From Umezawaea beigongshangensis (GTDB taxonomy: Bacteria > Actinomycetota > Actinomycetes > Mycobacteriales > Pseudonocardiaceae), in the NCBI RefSeq assembly GCF_016464305.1, contig NZ_JAEIOJ010000008.1, forward strand, positions 237,191 through 301,190: DNA of 64,000 nucleotides, read 5' to 3'. Positions 61,506 to 64,000 of the stretch are shown here, in pieces. The first letter of the stretch is position 1. Each line of letters starts with the position of its first letter. Below the pieces are notes generated by a model. That model saw only the letters and a program-made list of their open reading frames with translations. It was not told the DNA's origin and searched no databases. Made by a program: the position numbers and the translations under genes.

Positions 61506-63128
61506 CTACGCGCGCAACGGCCTGCGAGCGGCGAGCAGGACGACCACCGTCACCAGGGCGACGCCCGCCGTGGCCACGACGTCCGGCGGCACTCCCAGCA
61601 GCGAGCCGTCGCGCCCCCGCAGGACGCCCATGAAGTCCAGCAGGGGAAGACCGCTGAACCCGCCGTACCACAGGGGGACGTAGACGGCCTGGAACACGCG
61701 GTGCGTGCGGCTGAGCGAACCGAGCAGCAGCGCCAGGGACGGGATGAACAGCGCGGCGGCACCCCAGGACGCCAGCCCCGTCAGGTCGCCCACCCAGGCC
61801 ATCCGCACGGCGACGGCGCCGCCGACGCCCGCCGTGAGCAGGACGCCCGCGATCCACTCCGCGACCACGCGCATCCGGACACCGGGGTACGGCCCCAGCA
61901 GCGCCTGCACACCGGACTCGTGGCGCTGCGTGCCCAGGCGCGACCACAGCAGCACCGGCCAGATCCACGCGAGGGGCAGCATCAGCCTGCTCAGGCCGGG
62001 GACCGTCGCGGCGAACGTGAGCGCGGTCCAGAAGCCCGTCCCGGCCCACCACCACTTCGACACGCCCTGGACCAGGATGTGCAACTCCCCCACGACCAGC
62101 CGGGGGAAGACCACCAGCGCTCCGCCCCGCACCACCGCGGTCCGCGGTCCGCCGCGGGTGCTGAACGCCCCGCCCTCCAGCACCGCGATGCTCGGCACGC
62201 CGGGAGCGCGGTGCTCGTCGTCGGACCACGCGGGCGGCGCGACCGGCCGGCGGGGGAGGAACCGGTTCACGCGCGCCGGGTCGAACCGGCCGAACCACAG
62301 CACCGGCAGCAGCGCGACCGCGAGCCCGATGCCGATCAGCGCAAGCCGGGTGAGCAGGAACTCCGCGCTGGGGGTGAAACCGAGCCACTCGAACGGCACC
62401 AGCGGCTCGTCCAGGTAGGTCAGGCCGAGGCTGAACTCGCCGCCGGTGACGTCCAGGCCCCGCGCCAGCATCTCGGTGCCGATCGACTCCACCACCACGG
62501 GCACGCCCAGACCGCCGAGCGGCGCCCGGGGGCTCTGCCCGGCCAGTGCCGCGACCAGCCAGCAGAAGAACCAGATCACGTTGCCCGCGCCCGTCTTGAG
62601 CACCGGCGTCAGCTCGAAGAACAGCGCCGCGGACGCGGTGAGCACCACCACCGGGAACGCCATCACCGCGAACGGCAGCAGCAGCGCCACCGGGTCCACC
62701 GACGTCGACTCGCCGCGGGCCAGCTGCATCACCAGCGCCGTCACGGCCAGGACGACCAGCATCGACGACAGCACCAGCACGTTGCTGAAGAACTTGGCCG
62801 CCAGGTACGCGGTGGTGCGCAGCGGCGTGGCGGCCAGCAACTGCCCCACGTTGGTGCTCTCGTCGCGGGCGATGGTGTTGCGGACCACGTAGAAGCCGCC
62901 CAGGAGCAGCCACAGGGTGCTCGCCAGGGCCGTGGCCGTGCCGACGTACGCGCTGTTGTAGAGCCCCCGGTAGGACCCCAGCTGCACGATGGCCCAGTGC
63001 GAGTCCGCGGCCGGCACCGCGAGGTACCCCAGCAGGATCGCCGCCAGCAGGGTCACCGCGTAGGCGGGTCTGCGCACGCGGTCGCGGAAGTCGCCCCACG
63101 CCAGCACGGCCAGCAGCGCCGGGTTCAC
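61506..63128 (-). CDS. large ABC-2 type permease
   Basis: A 540-aa membrane protein with about twelve hydrophobic segments in two sets of six. It has a cytoplasmic opening (LAWGDFRDRVRRPAYAVTLL), the loop VVRNTIARDESTNVGQLLAAT and a central soluble stretch around residues 280-330. This double-length ABC-2 form occurs in bacterial transporters with unknown substrates. GTG 63128 overlaps the ATPase stop (GTGA). Confidence 0.85.
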   Translation of the reverse strand: MNPALLAVLAWGDFRDRVRRPAYAVTLLAAILLGYLAVPAADSHWAIVQLGSYRGLYNSAYVGTATALASTLWLLLGGFYVVRNTIARDESTNVGQLLAATPLRTTAYLAAKFFSNVLVLSSMLVVLAVTALVMQLARGESTSVDPVALLLPFAVMAFPVVVLTASAALFFELTPVLKTGAGNVIWFFCWLVAALAGQSPRAPLGGLGVPVVVESIGTEMLARGLDVTGGEFSLGLTYLDEPLVPFEWLGFTPSAEFLLTRLALIGIGLAVALLPVLWFGRFDPARVNRFLPRRPVAPPAWSDDEHRAPGVPSIAVLEGGAFSTRGGPRTAVVRGGALVVFPRLVVGELHILVQGVSKWWWAGTGFWTALTFAATVPGLSRLMLPLAWIWPVLLWSRLGTQRHESGVQALLGPYPGVRMRVVAEWIAGVLLTAGVGGAVAVRMAWVGDLTGLASWGAAALFIPSLALLLGSLSRTHRVFQAVYVPLWYGGFSGLPLLDFMGVLRGRDGSLLGVPPDVVATAGVALVTVVVLLAARRPLRA

Positions 63129-64000
63129 CGCCCCACCGCCTGCCGGTGGGCTGCCGGGCCGTTGATGACGCCCAGGTAGGCGTCCTCCAGGTCCGGCGAC
63201 ACCGGCACGGCGCCCGCGTCCGGACTGACCGGGGACAGCAGCCGCACCCGGACGCCCTCCGTGGTGCGGACCATCCGGCTCACCGTGTACCGCGCCTGCA
63301 CGGCGTTGACCGCCGAGGCGGGCACGGTCGTCTCCCAGACCTTGCCGTCGATGTCCCGCAGCAGCTGCTCCGGCGTGCCGCGCCGCAGCAGCCTGCCGCG
63401 GGCGACGATCGCGATGTCGGCGGCCACCGAGTCGACGTCGGAGACGATGTGCGTGGACAGCAGCACCACGCGGTGCACCGACAGGTCGCTGAGCAGGTTG
63501 CGGAAGCGCACCCGCTCCTCGGGGTCCAGGCCCGCGGTGGGCTCGTCCACGATGATCACCCGCGGGTCGCCGAGCAGGGTCTGCGCGATGCCCACCCGCC
63601 GCATCATGCCGCCGGAGTACTTGCCCAGCGGGCGCTTGAGCGCCTCGGTGAGGTTGACCAGCTCCAGCAGCTCGTCGACACGCGCCCTGGCCGAGCGCGG
63701 CGAGATGCCCTTGGCCGCGGCCAGGTAGGTCAGGAACTCGCGCGCGGTCAGGTTCGGGTAGACGCCGAAGTCCTGCGGCAGGTAGCCGAGGACGTTGCGC
63801 AGGGTGTTGGGGTGCGCCACCACGTCGACGCCCTCGAACAGCACCCGTCCGGAGGTGGGGCGGGTGACCGTGGCCGCGATGCGCATCAGCGAGGACTTGC
63901 CCGCGCCGTTGGGGCCGAGCAGACCCAGCAGCCCCGGTTCCAACCGCATGGTCAGGTCGTCCACCGCGCGCTTGCCGCCGTGGTAGACCTTGCTCACGTC
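63125..64000 (-). CDS. ABC transporter ATP-binding protein, N-terminus cut by the window edge
   Basis: At least 290 aa. Walker A is GPNGAGKSS, the signature KYSGGMMRRVGIAQ, Walker B and D-loop VIIVDEPTAGLDPEE, and the H-loop STHIVSDVD. The frame remains open to the right edge and normally begins a few residues earlier (before VSKVYHGG), so the true start lies beyond position 64000. It is paired by GTGA with the ABC-2 permease. The C-terminal ~80 residues form the domain usual for this subgroup. Confidence 0.93.
   Translation of the reverse strand, partial: DVSKVYHGGKRAVDDLTMRLEPGLLGLLGPNGAGKSSLMRIAATVTRPTSGRVLFEGVDVVAHPNTLRNVLGYLPQDFGVYPNLTAREFLTYLAAAKGISPRSARARVDELLELVNLTEALKRPLGKYSGGMMRRVGIAQTLLGDPRVIIVDEPTAGLDPEERVRFRNLLSDLSVHRVVLLSTHIVSDVDSVAADIAIVARGRLLRRGTPEQLLRDIDGKVWETTVPASAVNAVQARYTVSRMVRTTEGVRVRLLSPVSPDAGAVPVSPDLEDAYLGVINGPAAHRQAVGR

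Overview
The window is about 71-74% GC by eye. It uses GTG and TTG starts freely and packs genes into runs joined by 1-4 bp start/stop overlaps (ATGA, GTGA, TGATG). The gene content is that of a filamentous actinomycete: a WXG100-type secretion locus, a SARP regulator with a type II polyketide synthase, F420-type oxidoreductases, furA-katG, and an MbtH protein. A Pseudonocardiaceae-like organism (Saccharothrix, Lentzea or Actinosynnema type) is a reasonable guess. No rRNA, tRNA, complete insertion sequence, CRISPR array or replication origin was seen.

Layout. (1) 1-4.1 kb: the 3' end of a creatininase-family gene, then a minus-strand run (PTPS-like protein, GT4 glycosyltransferase, SAM methyltransferase, flippase-like membrane protein) divergent from a GTP cyclohydrolase II-like gene. 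Active-site changes suggest an unusual GTP-derived pathway. (2) 4.1-14.1 kb: DoxX, then a polymorphic-toxin operon read from 14.1 down to 4.7 kb: YbaB-like protein, WXG100-like protein, a 1593-aa toxin with cholera-toxin-A-like ADP-ribosyltransferase and papain-like deamidase domains, a nucleoside hydrolase and a large YrhB/Imm35-like protein. (3) 14.4-19.9 kb: a ribbon-helix-helix protein, DUF4097 protein, DrrAB-type ABC exporter and P450, then a secreted protein. (4) 20.0-42 kb: an actinorhodin-like type II PKS cluster. It holds an acyl-CoA carboxylase operon, flavin reductase, ActIV-type cyclase, SARP activator, NmrA protein, quinone oxidoreductase, MFS exporter, MarR, ketoreductase, ActVI-A-like protein, two tailoring oxygenases, KS-alpha, CLF, ACP, aromatase/cyclase and F420-type redox enzymes. 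CLF gate residues match the octaketide-specific actinorhodin CLF. At least seven start regions carry TCGAG-type heptads repeated every 11 bp, eight bases before a -10-like hexamer, so the single SARP at 25.5 kb probably activates the whole set, including malonyl-CoA supply.

(5) 42-52 kb: SDR genes (one with an internal deletion), TetR, furA-katG, a secreted protein, a MerR-HEAT/HEAT pair with an operator-like palindrome, and a two-gene ABC transporter. (6) 52.4-61.2 kb: a fatty-acyl modification operon (acyl-CoA-type ligase, acyl-ACP desaturase, cyclopropane-synthase-type methyltransferase, ACP, thioesterase, fatty acyl-AMP ligase, membrane acyltransferase, MbtH). Divergent from it is a gene closely resembling the PLP-dependent arginine oxidase/hydroxylase MppP. 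No NRPS is in the window, so this looks like an undescribed lipid plus arginine-derived metabolite locus. (7) 61.3-64 kb: a small coiled-coil ORF and an ABC-2 transporter pair that runs off the right edge.

Best candidates for new biology: the GTP-derived glycosylation cluster (region 1), the multi-effector toxin (region 2), and the MppP/MbtH/fatty-acyl locus (region 6). Family names come from recalled motif knowledge; no database search was run.
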